A stretch of 64,000 nucleotides of DNA from Thauera carbonicopians (GCF_025699485.1 NZ_JANUXN010000015.1:1-64000), one strand, 5' to 3'; counted from the first letter of the stretch, positions 1-7,556 are shown. The notes: generated by a model not told the origin, from the letters alone. Program-made: numbers and translations.

Positions 1-45
1 GAACACGTTCTTTGCCAGATCCACCCCGATCGTCGTAGCATTCAT
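1..45 (-). CDS. IS110-family transposase, N-terminal 15 residues (cut by window edge)
   Basis: The minus strand from position 45 reads MNATTIGVDLAKNVF and runs off the left edge. This is the characteristic start of IS110-family (DEDD) transposases: the GVDLAKNVF strand carries the first catalytic Asp of the RuvC-like domain. Only the start is visible, so the subgroup cannot be fixed. The element's end must lie between the start codon and the attC remnant beginning near 150, which gives a leader of roughly 100 bp. The position directly beside a broken attC suggests the IS1111-attC type, which targets integron recombination sites; that subgroup call is inference. Confidence 0.8.
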   Translation of the reverse strand, partial: MNATTIGVDLAKNVF

Positions 46-148
46 TTGGACTTCCCCTTTCGCGTCTTCAGATTGAACTTCAGCAATCCAATCTTGGCAC
101 TTCGATGCCGGGCCCAACAGGCCACCAGCGGAAGTGGGAAGTCCCTTT
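1..148 (-). mobile_element. 5' end of an IS110/IS1111-type insertion sequence
   Basis: This stretch holds the transposase start (45 downward) and about 100 bp of non-coding DNA before recognisable attC sequence begins. IS110-family elements usually lack long terminal inverted repeats, so the exact boundary cannot be read by eye; 148 is an estimate from where the attC remnant becomes recognisable. The rest of the element lies outside the window. Confidence 0.5.
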
Positions 149-149
149 G

Positions 150-214
150 TAGTCAATCCACCGAACCTCCGGCAAGCTGCGCTTGCCTCCGTTCGGTGAT
201 TTACAACGTTATGC
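150..214 (+). other. attC site remnant, 3' part (recombination site of a lost cassette)
   Basis: An imperfect inverted repeat, ccgaacctccggcaagc and gcttgcctccgttcgg, surrounds a three-base loop and is followed by ttacaac and the R' core GTTATGC (208-214). The R'' core expected at the left is missing; instead there is the IS110-type end. The R' core is exactly complementary to the GCATAAC that opens the next attC at 863, as expected for neighbouring cassettes. Confidence 0.75.
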
Positions 215-217
215 GTC

Positions 218-853
218 ATGACACCTAGCCATCTTTTCCGCTGTCTTGGCCTTCTGCTTACGCTCACTCTTGGTGGTTGCAGCACGGGGCTTTATCTCAA
301 GCCTGAGGCCGCTAACGGCACCTATAACACTGAGAACCCCACTTATCCTGGCCCGCAGCAGGTCATCGAGTTCCGTCCCGCTGACGAAACGTGGATTGTC
401 TTTCGCGTCCTGGCCAAGCTTCCCAACCCGCATAGCCCTGAGGGGACGAAGCTCACCGCGTACTTCCGCTTTATCTATCTTCTTCCTGAACCACCGCGCA
501 CGAGCTGGTCGCTATTCCCCAGCGAAGCGGAAAAGGAGGAGAATAAAAACCTCTTGGAGCGGAGAAAGCACCAACGACTTGAGATAACGGCATCGAGCCC
601 CTTCGCTACTATCGTGCTCCCGGACGGAACGAGAACTCAAGTCGCACTTCCGTTCCTTGAGAAGCCGTACAACCATAGTGAAGATCCCCGCGCCCACGGA
701 ATTTGGGGGCCGCAATTCGTTATTTCGCCAAAGATGCTTGACAATTTCACGGTCATATTCCCCGATATCTTTCTCAACGGGAAGAAGCTAGACATTCCTC
801 CCGTCAAATTCGGCATCAGCAAGGACGTGTATGCGCCGGTACTCAACTGCTGA
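218..853 (+). CDS. cassette-encoded putative lipoprotein, unknown function
   Basis: A 211-residue protein whose N-terminus is a short basic segment, a hydrophobic stretch and a lipobox-like LGGC around residues 18-21, so a lipid-anchored envelope protein is likely. I do not recognise the mature part; it has no obvious catalytic motif and ends in Cys. The ATG at 218 lies four bases after the attC core and no clear ribosome-binding site precedes it, which is normal for integron cassettes. The gene is flanked by the attC remnant (150-214) and the complete attC at 863-928, so it is a mobile cassette. Base composition looks lower in GC than the chromosomal genes to the right. Confidence 0.7.
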   Translation: MTPSHLFRCLGLLLTLTLGGCSTGLYLKPEAANGTYNTENPTYPGPQQVIEFRPADETWIVFRVLAKLPNPHSPEGTKLTAYFRFIYLLPEPPRTSWSLFPSEAEKEENKNLLERRKHQRLEITASSPFATIVLPDGTRTQVALPFLEKPYNHSEDPRAHGIWGPQFVISPKMLDNFTVIFPDIFLNGKKLDIPPVKFGISKDVYAPVLNC

Positions 854-862
854 AGCCATGAC

Positions 863-928
863 GCATAACCTTTCAGTCGAGCGGATCTGCGCGAAAAGCC
901 GCGCAGGCCGCTCATTTCTACGTTGGGC
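863..928 (+). other. attC recombination site (66 bp), complete
   Basis: It begins with R'' GCATAAC (863-869) and ends with R' GTTGGGC (922-928). Between them are the paired arms gagcgg/ccgctc and ctgcgcg/cgcgcag around an aaaagc loop. R'' is the exact complement of the preceding R' (GTTATGC), and R' is the exact complement of the next R'' (GCCCAAC at 1236). This chain of complementary ends is diagnostic of successive integron cassettes. Confidence 0.92.
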
Positions 929-937
929 ATCTCTTCA

Positions 938-1192
938 ATGACGAAACTACGCACATGGGCGCTACGAGCAGGAATTACGTGCCTAGCTCTTGGCCTGCTG
1001 CTGTCCTGGGGGGCTGATTTCCTGCCGGTCGACCTTCCTTCTTCACTAACCAACTTGCTTTTCAGTTCTTCTTCACCAGGCCACACCTACTATCGCGTTG
1101 TTCCTGCAGAAAACGGCTCTATTGCCGAGCTGGCGTTGCTCGGGGTGGGGTTTGGACTAATCGCTGTCGGTCTTTATCCGCGGAACAAATGA
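938..1192 (+). CDS. small cassette-encoded membrane protein, unknown function
   Basis: An 84-residue protein from the ATG at 938 (an in-frame TTG at 923 lies inside the attC core and is unlikely). It has a hydrophobic segment near the N-terminus (residues about 8-25) and a second at the C-terminus (about 62-80) before a basic RNK tail, so two membrane passes are likely. I recognise no family. It is the only gene between two complete attC sites, which makes it a typical small orphan integron cassette. Expression would depend on a promoter upstream in the array. Confidence 0.6.
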   Translation: MTKLRTWALRAGITCLALGLLLSWGADFLPVDLPSSLTNLLFSSSSPGHTYYRVVPAENGSIAELALLGVGFGLIAVGLYPRNK

Positions 1193-1235
1193 CGGCTACA
1201 GAATTCAACAACCCAGTCCCCTCTGGCTCTGCGAC

Positions 1236-1302
1236 GCCCAACCTTTTAATCCACCGGGCCTGCGCGGAAAGCCGTGCAGGTCGGTGATTTCAAACGTTGG
1301 TG
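1236..1302 (+). other. attC recombination site (67 bp), complete or nearly so
   Basis: It starts with R'' GCCCAAC (1236-1242), complementary to the previous R', and ends caaac-GTTGGTG (1296-1302). Inner arms ccgggcctgcgcg and gccgtgcaggtcgg pair around gaaa. The last two or three core bases may belong to the following IS3 remnant, because tgaccc at 1301 could be the start of that element. Confidence 0.88.
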
Positions 1303-1540
1303 ACCCGCTCCCTGTGAATAGTACGTAACCGATGTAGAGTCCGTTCGCAAAGGAACGGCAATGAACAAACGGTTCACGGAGGAACAGATCATCGGCGTGC
1401 TCAAAGAGGCCGAGGCAGGCGTCAAGCCGGCGGAGCTGTACCGCAAGCACGGAATATCGGAAATGATGTACTACAACTGGAAGGCAAAGTACGACGGGAT
1501 GACGGCGTCCGAGGCGCAGCAATTGGGGGCATTGGAACAG
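1301..1540 (+). mobile_element. IS3-family remnant: left end plus start of orfA
   Basis: The first 60 codons from 1361 (MNKRFTEEQIIGVLKEAEAG and onward) are a typical IS3-family OrfA helix-turn-helix. The similarity stops at LGALEQ (about 1540), where OrfA normally enters its leucine zipper. No OrfB and no right end are present. The remnant abuts the attC core at 1302 and probably brings its own promoter and leader upstream of the following GNAT gene. Confidence 0.75.
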
Positions 1541-1552
1541 GATGGAGAGACA
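1361..1552 (+). pseudogene. truncated IS3 OrfA, in frame with the following GNAT gene
   Basis: These 64 codons encode the N-terminal DNA-binding part of an IS3 OrfA. They continue without a stop into the acetyltransferase that starts at Met65 (1553). The open frame as a whole is 199 codons, so a chimeric transposase-GNAT protein could be made. OrfA cannot transpose in this form because the rest of the element is missing. Confidence 0.75.
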
Positions 1553-1960
1553 ATGAACGTAGTCGTGAGCCTGGAAGATGCGATCGATCAGGATGAAGTT
1601 ATCGAGCTTTATCGCGCCAACGGCTGGTCCTCGGCAGACAAACCGATCGAACTGATGGCGGCGTTGAGAGGGTCGCATTCGCTGGTTACCGCCAGAGTTG
1701 AAGGTCGGCTGCTCGGCCTCGCAAATGCCATCTCGGATGGGCACCTGGTGGTGTACTTCCCGCACATGCTGGTTCATCCTGATTCTCATCGGCAGGGAAT
1801 CGGTCGCTCGATGATGAACGCTTTGTTGGAGCGCTACCGCCATTTTCATCAGCTCATGCTGACGGCAGATGGAGACGCTGTTCAGTTCTACGAAGCGATG
1901 GGCTTTGCCCGAGCGGGGCGAACAGTGCCGATGTGGATCTATGCGGGAACGGATCATTAG
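1553..1960 (+). CDS. GNAT-family N-acetyltransferase
   Basis: From the ATG at 1553 (ggagaga five bases upstream) this is a 135-residue GNAT protein. The acetyl-CoA loop HPDSHRQGIGRSMM (R/Q-x-x-G-x-G/A type) lies around residues 76-89, and the closing FYEAMGFARAG strand near the C-terminus is typical. It would acetylate an amine, but the substrate is not predictable. The frame is open upstream into the OrfA stub, so a fused product from 1361 is also possible. No attC follows the gene, so either its site was lost or it is the chromosomal gene next to the array. Confidence 0.8.
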   Translation: MNVVVSLEDAIDQDEVIELYRANGWSSADKPIELMAALRGSHSLVTARVEGRLLGLANAISDGHLVVYFPHMLVHPDSHRQGIGRSMMNALLERYRHFHQLMLTADGDAVQFYEAMGFARAGRTVPMWIYAGTDH

Positions 1961-1990
1961 CGACTTTCCTCGCCATCATGTGGTGATTGC

Positions 1991-2677
1991 GTGAACGCAG
2001 AGCATCTCGACTGGCTCCCTCCCGACGCCCAAGGCATCTCCACCGCATGGCTTACCGACCCCAGCCATTCCAGCTTGCGCGGCAAGCGCCTGCGCCGCGC
2101 CTTCGACCACCCTCTCCCTGATATCGACGCCTGGCCTTCCGCGTGGCGCGAACTGCTGACGCAATGGGTGCGCTGTGCCACTCCCGACAAACGCCATCGC
2201 CACGAAGCGCTATTCGAGAAGGCCGGCTCCGAGCGCGCCAATGCCCCTCCCGCCACCTGGCGTCTGGTCGAAAACCGCAGCGCCTTCGAGAAAGCCGCCG
2301 CTGCGCGCCAGTCCGATGAAGCCGTGCTACGGCTGCCCTGCTACCCACCAGGCTGGTGGAGCGAATCAATCACTCAGCTGCTGCATCTCTCCCCAGCTCC
2401 CGCCACCATTGCTTGCGACCCCGACCCGGACGGCATCGGCATCGCCATCGCGATGCAGGCCGGCTCTCTGTGGGAAGAGGCGGGGCAAGAATGGACGCCG
2501 TGGCGCATGAATGCCGCCGACCTGCGCGGACTCGCCCACCGCCGCCCTCTCACCGATCGCGACCGCGCCCTGCTCGAACAACTGCAGCAACATCCTATGC
2601 CGGCCACGCTCGCGGGGCTTGCAACAACCATGCTGGATCTTGGCGAAAAAGGCGAACAGGAAAGCCTGTTCTGGTAG
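1991..2677 (+). CDS. Toprim-domain protein resembling JetD/DUF2399-type nucleases, orphan
   Basis: A 228-residue protein from GTG 1991. The C-terminal half has Toprim-like signatures: RLVENRSAF around 91-99 (VEN would supply the catalytic Glu) and IACDPDPDGIGIA around 140-152 (the DxD metal motif). JetD, the DNA-cleaving subunit of Wadjet plasmid-defence complexes, and the DUF2399/DUF7281 families share this arrangement. The N-terminal part is short for a complete JetD. No JetA, JetB or JetC gene is present; the space upstream is occupied by the cassette array and IS fragments. The family call is from motif pattern and could be a related Toprim protein. Confidence 0.5.
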   Translation: MNAEHLDWLPPDAQGISTAWLTDPSHSSLRGKRLRRAFDHPLPDIDAWPSAWRELLTQWVRCATPDKRHRHEALFEKAGSERANAPPATWRLVENRSAFEKAAAARQSDEAVLRLPCYPPGWWSESITQLLHLSPAPATIACDPDPDGIGIAIAMQAGSLWEEAGQEWTPWRMNAADLRGLAHRRPLTDRDRALLEQLQQHPMPATLAGLATTMLDLGEKGEQESLFW

Positions 2678-2817
2678 TAGCCTCGGCAAAAGTGGCATTC
2701 AGCAGCGATCATCTGGAGGACATCGGCCTTCACTTGCTCGGTGCCGTATAAGTTCCACTCAAGCAAACCATCAAGACATTCGGCCCGATTAGCTCAAACA
2801 TCAGAGGATTGAAAGAA

Positions 2818-3105
2818 ATGGCAGCCTATGTCATCGGCCACATCACCGTGAAAGACCCGGACAAATGGGCTGAATATCGCAGCAAGGTACCGGAAACGCT
2901 GGCGCCCTGGGGCGCCGAACTCGTGCTGCGCGGCAAGCAGACCGGCGTACTCAGCGGACAGCACAGGCATACGGATACAGTCGTCATACGCTTCCCTGAC
3001 TCGGAGGCTGTGGCCAAATGGTACAACTCGAGCGCTTATCAGGCGCTGATCCCTTTACGCACTCAGGCGGCAGAGATCGATCTGATCAGCTATGAGTCCG
3101 CGTGA
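2818..3105 (+). CDS. DUF1330-family small protein
   Basis: A 95-residue protein starting MAAYVIGHITVKDPDKWAEY, a ferredoxin-like fold of the DUF1330 family, with the usual later SEAVAKWYNSSAYQALIPLR segment. Members are soluble, dimeric alpha/beta-barrel proteins of unclear role. The ATG at 2818 follows agagga at a good distance; an earlier TTG at 2809 is less likely. The 3' end overlaps the convergent AI-2E transporter gene by 16 bp. About 140 bp upstream, after 2677, holds no gene I can identify. Confidence 0.85.
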   Translation: MAAYVIGHITVKDPDKWAEYRSKVPETLAPWGAELVLRGKQTGVLSGQHRHTDTVVIRFPDSEAVAKWYNSSAYQALIPLRTQAAEIDLISYESA

Positions 3106-4268
3106 TCAGAGTCCAATTTCTCCGTCTGCGCACCCACAGTCCCACTCGATGATTCAGCCAGCGGCGGCAAGCCCTCCTCCTGTTCCGCTACCCGTGCGAC
3201 CGGCCCGACGCCGGTAACCGGCTGCCGCCGCTCCTCGGTGAATATCGACCACACCGCCACGAACAAGGCCGCAATCAACGGGCCGATGACGAAACCGTTG
3301 ATGCCGAGCAGGGTGAGCCCCCCGAGCGTGGACACCAGCACCACGTAGTCCGGCAGCCGCAGCCCCTTGCCGACCAGCGCGGGGCGCAGCAGGTTGTCGA
3401 TCGTGCTGATCACGAATGCGCCGATCGCCAGCAGGATCAGGCCTCTCATGTAATCGCCGGACAGCAGCATGTAGAAGGCGAACGGCCCCCACACGACGAA
3501 GGTGCCGATGGCCGGCAATAGCGACAGCACGGCCATCACGGTCCCCCACAGCAAGGCGGCTTCGATGCCCAACAGCCAGAACGCCACGCCGCCGATTGCG
3601 CCCTGGATCGCAGCGACGGTGAAATTGCCGAGCACCGTGGCCTTCGCCACCTCGATGAACTTGGCCATCATCCGGTCGGTATGGTGGGCGCTGAGCGGGC
3701 TGGCACCGCGGATCGAGGCCACCAGGCCGGCGCCGTCGCGAAACAGGAAGAACAGCACGTACAGCATCACTGCCCCGCTGACGAGCAGTTGCGCCGTACT
3801 CTGGCCGATGCTCAGCGCCTGCGTGGTGATGACCTGCGCCGACTTCACCGCAAACTGTCTCAGCCGCGCCTGGATCTCGGCGACATCCCCCAGATCCAGC
3901 ATTTCGAGCCCTCTCATCACGGTCGCGGGCAGCGCGTCATGGATGTGTGTAACGATCGCTCCGGGGTCGAACTGCCGCGTGCTGAGGCGAGTGTAGAGAC
4001 CGGTTGCCTCCTGGACCAGCGAGGAAAAAACGACGAGGCCCGGGATGACGACGATGCACACGCAGGCAAACACGCTGAGCGCCGCCGCCAGCGTGTGCCG
4101 CCCACCCAGCCAGACCACCAGCCGGCGCTGCAGGGGATTGAACAGGATGGCGAGAATTGCCGCCCACAGCAGCGCGCCATAATAGGGCAGCAGCAGCCAT
4201 ACGAAGGCGGCAGTCACCAGTATGATGAGGGTGACGAAGCTGATCCGGTGGGCGGTCAGGGGCTGCAT
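3090..4268 (-). CDS. AI-2E family transporter (PerM/YdiK type)
   Basis: A 392-residue inner-membrane protein. It begins with paired hydrophobic helices (TLIILVTAAFVWLLLPYYGA), has a soluble helical region in the middle and a cluster of further membrane segments. The loop near LLPAIGTFVVWGPFAFYMLL and the helix before LGLIPALFVAVW-like end are characteristic of this family. Family members have been described as autoinducer-2 exporters or sodium-proton antiporters, and the true substrate is often unknown. The C-terminal tail (about 40 residues, Pro/Gly/Glu-rich) is cytoplasmic and variable. It stands alone; its neighbours are unrelated. Confidence 0.88.
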   Translation of the reverse strand: MQPLTAHRISFVTLIILVTAAFVWLLLPYYGALLWAAILAILFNPLQRRLVVWLGGRHTLAAALSVFACVCIVVIPGLVVFSSLVQEATGLYTRLSTRQFDPGAIVTHIHDALPATVMRGLEMLDLGDVAEIQARLRQFAVKSAQVITTQALSIGQSTAQLLVSGAVMLYVLFFLFRDGAGLVASIRGASPLSAHHTDRMMAKFIEVAKATVLGNFTVAAIQGAIGGVAFWLLGIEAALLWGTVMAVLSLLPAIGTFVVWGPFAFYMLLSGDYMRGLILLAIGAFVISTIDNLLRPALVGKGLRLPDYVVLVSTLGGLTLLGINGFVIGPLIAALFVAVWSIFTEERRQPVTGVGPVARVAEQEEGLPPLAESSSGTVGAQTEKLDSDHADS

Positions 4269-4540
4269 GCGTTGTCGTCGCCTCCATGGAGTCCGGTTCG
4301 ACTATACCGGACCATGCCGCGATCTTGGAGACATCCAGCCGAACATGGCTCGGCAGAATACCTCCATGCAGGCGTTCAATCGATGACGCTCGTCGTTGTG
4401 AATGAGGTATCTTCCAGCTTTTTGCCGTATGCAGTTTCAGTATGCAGCCCACTGCGGGCTCTGTGGTTCAGCTCAAGCATCACCAAACTTGAAAATCGAT
4501 TTTCGCAAGACTCCACATGCCGAAACAACAAGAGACCAAA

Positions 4541-5224
4541 ATGACTCTCGATTACCGCTGGCTTTACGACACGGTGCGCATGCGTTTCGAATCGGACGAG
4601 GCCATGGAGGCCTTCCTGCCCAAGGCACTCACTGCCGAAAAACTGAAGTGCAAAGGCGATGACCGCTATCTTTCCGCCATGAGCCAGCGGGTATTCCAGG
4701 CCGGCATCCAGCACTCGGTCGTCGATGCCAAGTGGCCTGCCTTTGAAGAAGCCTTCTGCGGCTTCGTGCCTGAGCAGATGGTACTGCTGGGCCCCGAGCA
4801 AATCGAAGCCCACATGAAGAACGAGCGGATCATCCGCGATCGCACCAAGCTGCAAAGCATTCCCAAAAACGCCCGTTTCATCCTGGATATCCGCCAGGAG
4901 AGAGGAAGCAGTTTTGGCGAATTCATTGCCAGCTGGCCGATCTCCGACATCATTGGTTTATGGCGCTTGCTGGCCAAGCGCGGCGCCCGCCTGGGCGGGC
5001 GCTCGGGCGCCGGATTTCTGCGCCTGGTCGGAAAGGATACTTTCCTGTTGACCAGCGATGTGATTGCACGCCTTGCTGCCGCCGGCATCATCGACCATGA
5101 GCCCACCAGCCAGCGCGACCTGCAAATCGTGCAGGATGCCTTCAATGCATTGCAGCAAGACTCCGGAAGACCGCTCTGCCAGCTATCCGCCATGCTGTCC
5201 TTGAGCATCAATCCGCAGTTCTGA
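4541..5224 (+). CDS. DNA-3-methyladenine glycosylase I family (Tag-like)
   Basis: About 227 residues from ATG 4541; an ATG at 4517 is also in frame but lacks a ribosome-binding site. The segment FQAGIQHSVVDAKWPAFEEAF matches the helix-hairpin-helix substrate pocket of Tag-type glycosylases (equivalent to FQAGLSWxxxxxKRxxFxxAF), and WPISDIIGLWRLLAKRG resembles the later YxFL-region. Tag removes 3-methyladenine from alkylated DNA. The protein is longer and more divergent than E. coli Tag, and the usual zinc-binding ends (CxW near the N-terminus, HxxxC near the C-terminus) are not evident, so activity is uncertain. Confidence 0.65.
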   Translation: MTLDYRWLYDTVRMRFESDEAMEAFLPKALTAEKLKCKGDDRYLSAMSQRVFQAGIQHSVVDAKWPAFEEAFCGFVPEQMVLLGPEQIEAHMKNERIIRDRTKLQSIPKNARFILDIRQERGSSFGEFIASWPISDIIGLWRLLAKRGARLGGRSGAGFLRLVGKDTFLLTSDVIARLAAAGIIDHEPTSQRDLQIVQDAFNALQQDSGRPLCQLSAMLSLSINPQF

Positions 5225-5258
5225 CGAGGCCCCCCGCATTTCTCATATCGCACAGAAG

Positions 5259-6032
5259 ATGAGCCAACCCCTTCAGAAGCCCCGCCTCACCGATCCCTGC
5301 AGGAACTGGTTTGCCACCTTGGTCGCGCGCTACGACGACGAAGTGCTTAGATCGCCTTCCCCGGCTGAGCCGGGCAAACCGCTGGATGCGGAACAGCAGC
5401 GCGCCTGGGGCGCCCTCGAGTCCTGGTGCCAGACCGGCGCGGGCACCGGGCGCACACCGTTCTGGCGCCCGTCGCAACTACCCGACGTGCCCGTGCGCTT
5501 CAGCTTGGCCGTCATGGTGGGAGAAGACAGCGTTGGCAGATCACGCCTGGTCGACACCTTTGCGCTCCACCTCGACCGCAATGATGAACTCGCCGAATTA
5601 TCCGCAGCTTCAAAGCTGAAAGGCTGGCAGCTCAAGCTGGCGACGAAATGGCACGAACTGTGGTGGTGGCGAAAACGGCATCCACGCCAGCCCTGGGACT
5701 GCGGTTACCTGATGGAAAACTCCGCGGCAATGGCTCGATTGGCAAGCTTCAGGCCACGCCGGCCCACGCTGATCATCGCCGACCAGTTGCGCGGCAGCAG
5801 TCTTGAACAGGCATTGCAGGCGTTAAGCGGGGCGGCATCGGACTACCGCCATCCTGTCCGGCTGCTCGTGCTCGATGCAGCCGTGCCCAGCATGCTGAAA
5901 TTGCGCTTCGATGCTGACGTTCAGCGCTGGTACTCGCCTGTATGTTCATCGGGCCTCGTGTCAGTGATTGATTTTGCAGGCAGGCATTTTCAGGACGAGG
6001 CGCTGCAACCCTTGGCTGAAGACCATGCCTAG
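5259..6032 (+). CDS. hypothetical protein with a degenerate ATPase-like core
   Basis: A 257-residue soluble protein from ATG 5259. The segment SLAVMVGEDSVGRSRLVDTF (around residues 82-101) looks like a beta strand and a P-loop whose Lys is replaced, and RPTLIIADQLRGSSLEQAL (around 170-190) looks like the Walker B strand of STAND/AAA-type ATPases; downstream DYRHPVRLLVLDAAVP resembles their sensor strand. If so it is an inactive or non-canonical nucleotide-binding domain. No partner is obvious. It ends 52 bp before the beta-lactamase gene and could share its transcript. I do not recognise the family. Confidence 0.55.
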   Translation: MSQPLQKPRLTDPCRNWFATLVARYDDEVLRSPSPAEPGKPLDAEQQRAWGALESWCQTGAGTGRTPFWRPSQLPDVPVRFSLAVMVGEDSVGRSRLVDTFALHLDRNDELAELSAASKLKGWQLKLATKWHELWWWRKRHPRQPWDCGYLMENSAAMARLASFRPRRPTLIIADQLRGSSLEQALQALSGAASDYRHPVRLLVLDAAVPSMLKLRFDADVQRWYSPVCSSGLVSVIDFAGRHFQDEALQPLAEDHA

Positions 6033-6084
6033 CAACAGCGGTGTACACCGATTGCAACTACCATCGAATCGCAAAGGAGAACAG

Positions 6085-6912
6085 GTGGCAACCCGGATCC
6101 TTGCAATACTGTTTTTGACGCTTTCTCCAGCCGCGTTCTCGCATGCGCAGGAAGGCGTGCAAGAACGCCCCGACTGGGGAAGGTTCTTCAGCAGCATGCA
6201 GGCCAAAGGTACGATAGCCATCACGGACGAGCGCCAGGCGGACGCTACCATCATGAGCTTCGATATCTCCCGATCGGAGAAGCGCTACTCACCCGCCTCG
6301 ACGTTCAAGATTCCACATACGCTTTTTGCGCTCGATGCAGGCGTGGTTCGCGATGAATTCCAGGTTTTTCACTGGGACGGTGTCGAGAGGAGCTTCGCGG
6401 GCCACAACCAGGATCAGGACTTGCGATCCGCAATGCGAAATTCCACCGTCTGGGTCTATGAGCTGTTTGCCAAGGAGATCGGCGAAAGCAGCGCCAGGCG
6501 TTATCTCGAGCAAATCGACTATGGCAACGCCGATCCTTCGACCAAGGATGGCGATTACTGGATAGATGGCGAACTTGCAATCTCGGCACAGGAGCAGGTC
6601 GCGTTTCTCAGAAAGCTCTATCGGAACGAGCTGCCCTTCCGGGTGGAACATCAGCGCCTGGTCAAGGACCTCATGATCGTGGAGGCAGGCCGCAACTGGA
6701 TACTGCGCGCGAAAACGGGCTGGGAAGGCAGCACGGGCTGGTGGGTAGGCTGGGTCGAGTGGCCCACGGGCCCCGTCTTCTTCGCGCTGAACATCGATAC
6801 TCCCAACAGGCTGGACGATCTGTACAAGAGAGAGGCGGTCGCGCGGTCAACACTTCGCTCCATTGAGGCCTTGCCGCCCGATCCATCGACCAGTCCGGAA
6901 GCTGGAAAATAG
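6085..6912 (+). CDS. blaOXA: class D beta-lactamase, OXA-2 family
   Basis: A 275-residue serine beta-lactamase from GTG 6085, chosen because aaaggaga lies five bases upstream and because the OXA-2 length is 275. A signal peptide ends near AFSHAQ (residues 17-22). All class D motifs are present: S72-T-F-K75 (nucleophile and carboxylated Lys), S120-T-V122, Y146-G-N148 and K210-T-G212 followed by W213; WWVGWVEWPTG follows. Long stretches such as DLMIVEAGRNWILRAKTGWE appear identical to OXA-2/OXA-46 as I remember them, while the first 70 residues and several surface sites differ. No attC follows, so it does not look like a recent cassette. It hydrolyses penicillins and related beta-lactams in the periplasm; spectrum cannot be read from sequence. 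Confidence 0.95.
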   Translation: MATRILAILFLTLSPAAFSHAQEGVQERPDWGRFFSSMQAKGTIAITDERQADATIMSFDISRSEKRYSPASTFKIPHTLFALDAGVVRDEFQVFHWDGVERSFAGHNQDQDLRSAMRNSTVWVYELFAKEIGESSARRYLEQIDYGNADPSTKDGDYWIDGELAISAQEQVAFLRKLYRNELPFRVEHQRLVKDLMIVEAGRNWILRAKTGWEGSTGWWVGWVEWPTGPVFFALNIDTPNRLDDLYKREAVARSTLRSIEALPPDPSTSPEAGK

Positions 6913-6956
6913 AGCCGCCTCAGCGACTTACGCGATAAGACGAAAGGACGATCCTG

Positions 6957-7556
6957 ATGACAGCCAAGGATACAGAGAGTGGATGGGAAGCCTTCTATCG
7001 AGCCAACCAGGATCGCGCAGTCTCTCCACTTCTCCGCCGCGCTCTTGGCCCTGAGCTTCTGCCCCGTGGCAATGGCCACGCCATCGATCTTGGTTGCGGC
7101 GCCGGCATAGAGACCTCGCTGTTGCTGAACGCGCACTGGAACGTCCTGGCCATCGACAAGGAGCCGGAAGCGATCCGGCGTGTCGAAGCATTGGTAGCCA
7201 AGAGTACCAGCGGCACTCTGCTTACCCTCGTCTCGCGCTTCGAGGATCTGGACGAACTACCGCCCGCCGCACTCGTTCACGCGGGACTCAGCCTGCCGTT
7301 CTGCGCCTCGGCGAATTTTCCATCCTTCTGGGCCTCGATCGTCACGGCGCTCGAGCCTGGCGGAGTGTTCGTCGGCCACCTTTTTGGCGACAGGCATGAC
7401 TGGGCCGGGCACCCTGAGATGAGCTTCCATGGCAGGGAAGACGTCGATGCCTTGTGTAAGGGCTTGGAGGTTGAACTGCTGCGCGAAATCGAGGGGGATG
7501 GCGGGCACGTGCCCCATCACTGGCATCGTTTCGATTTCATAGTCAGAAAGCGGTAA
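6957..7556 (+). CDS. class I SAM-dependent methyltransferase (TehB-like fold)
   Basis: A 199-residue protein from ATG 6957 with aaagga upstream. AIDLGCGAGIETSLLL (about 42-57) is the SAM-binding motif I, LAIDKEPEAIRRV is motif II with the acidic residue for the ribose, and LEPGGVFVGHLFG is the post-motif III strand. The substrate is unknown; similar short enzymes are annotated as tellurite-resistance TehB or generic methyltransferases. It starts 44 bp after the beta-lactamase stop on the same strand, so co-transcription is possible. Confidence 0.8.
   Translation: MTAKDTESGWEAFYRANQDRAVSPLLRRALGPELLPRGNGHAIDLGCGAGIETSLLLNAHWNVLAIDKEPEAIRRVEALVAKSTSGTLLTLVSRFEDLDELPPAALVHAGLSLPFCASANFPSFWASIVTALEPGGVFVGHLFGDRHDWAGHPEMSFHGREDVDALCKGLEVELLREIEGDGGHVPHHWHRFDFIVRKR

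Noticed and set aside
5968-6084. A 39-residue upstream extension of the beta-lactamase
   Set aside because: GTG 6085 has a strong ribosome-binding site and a signal peptide directly after it; the extension overlaps the previous gene and is not secretory.
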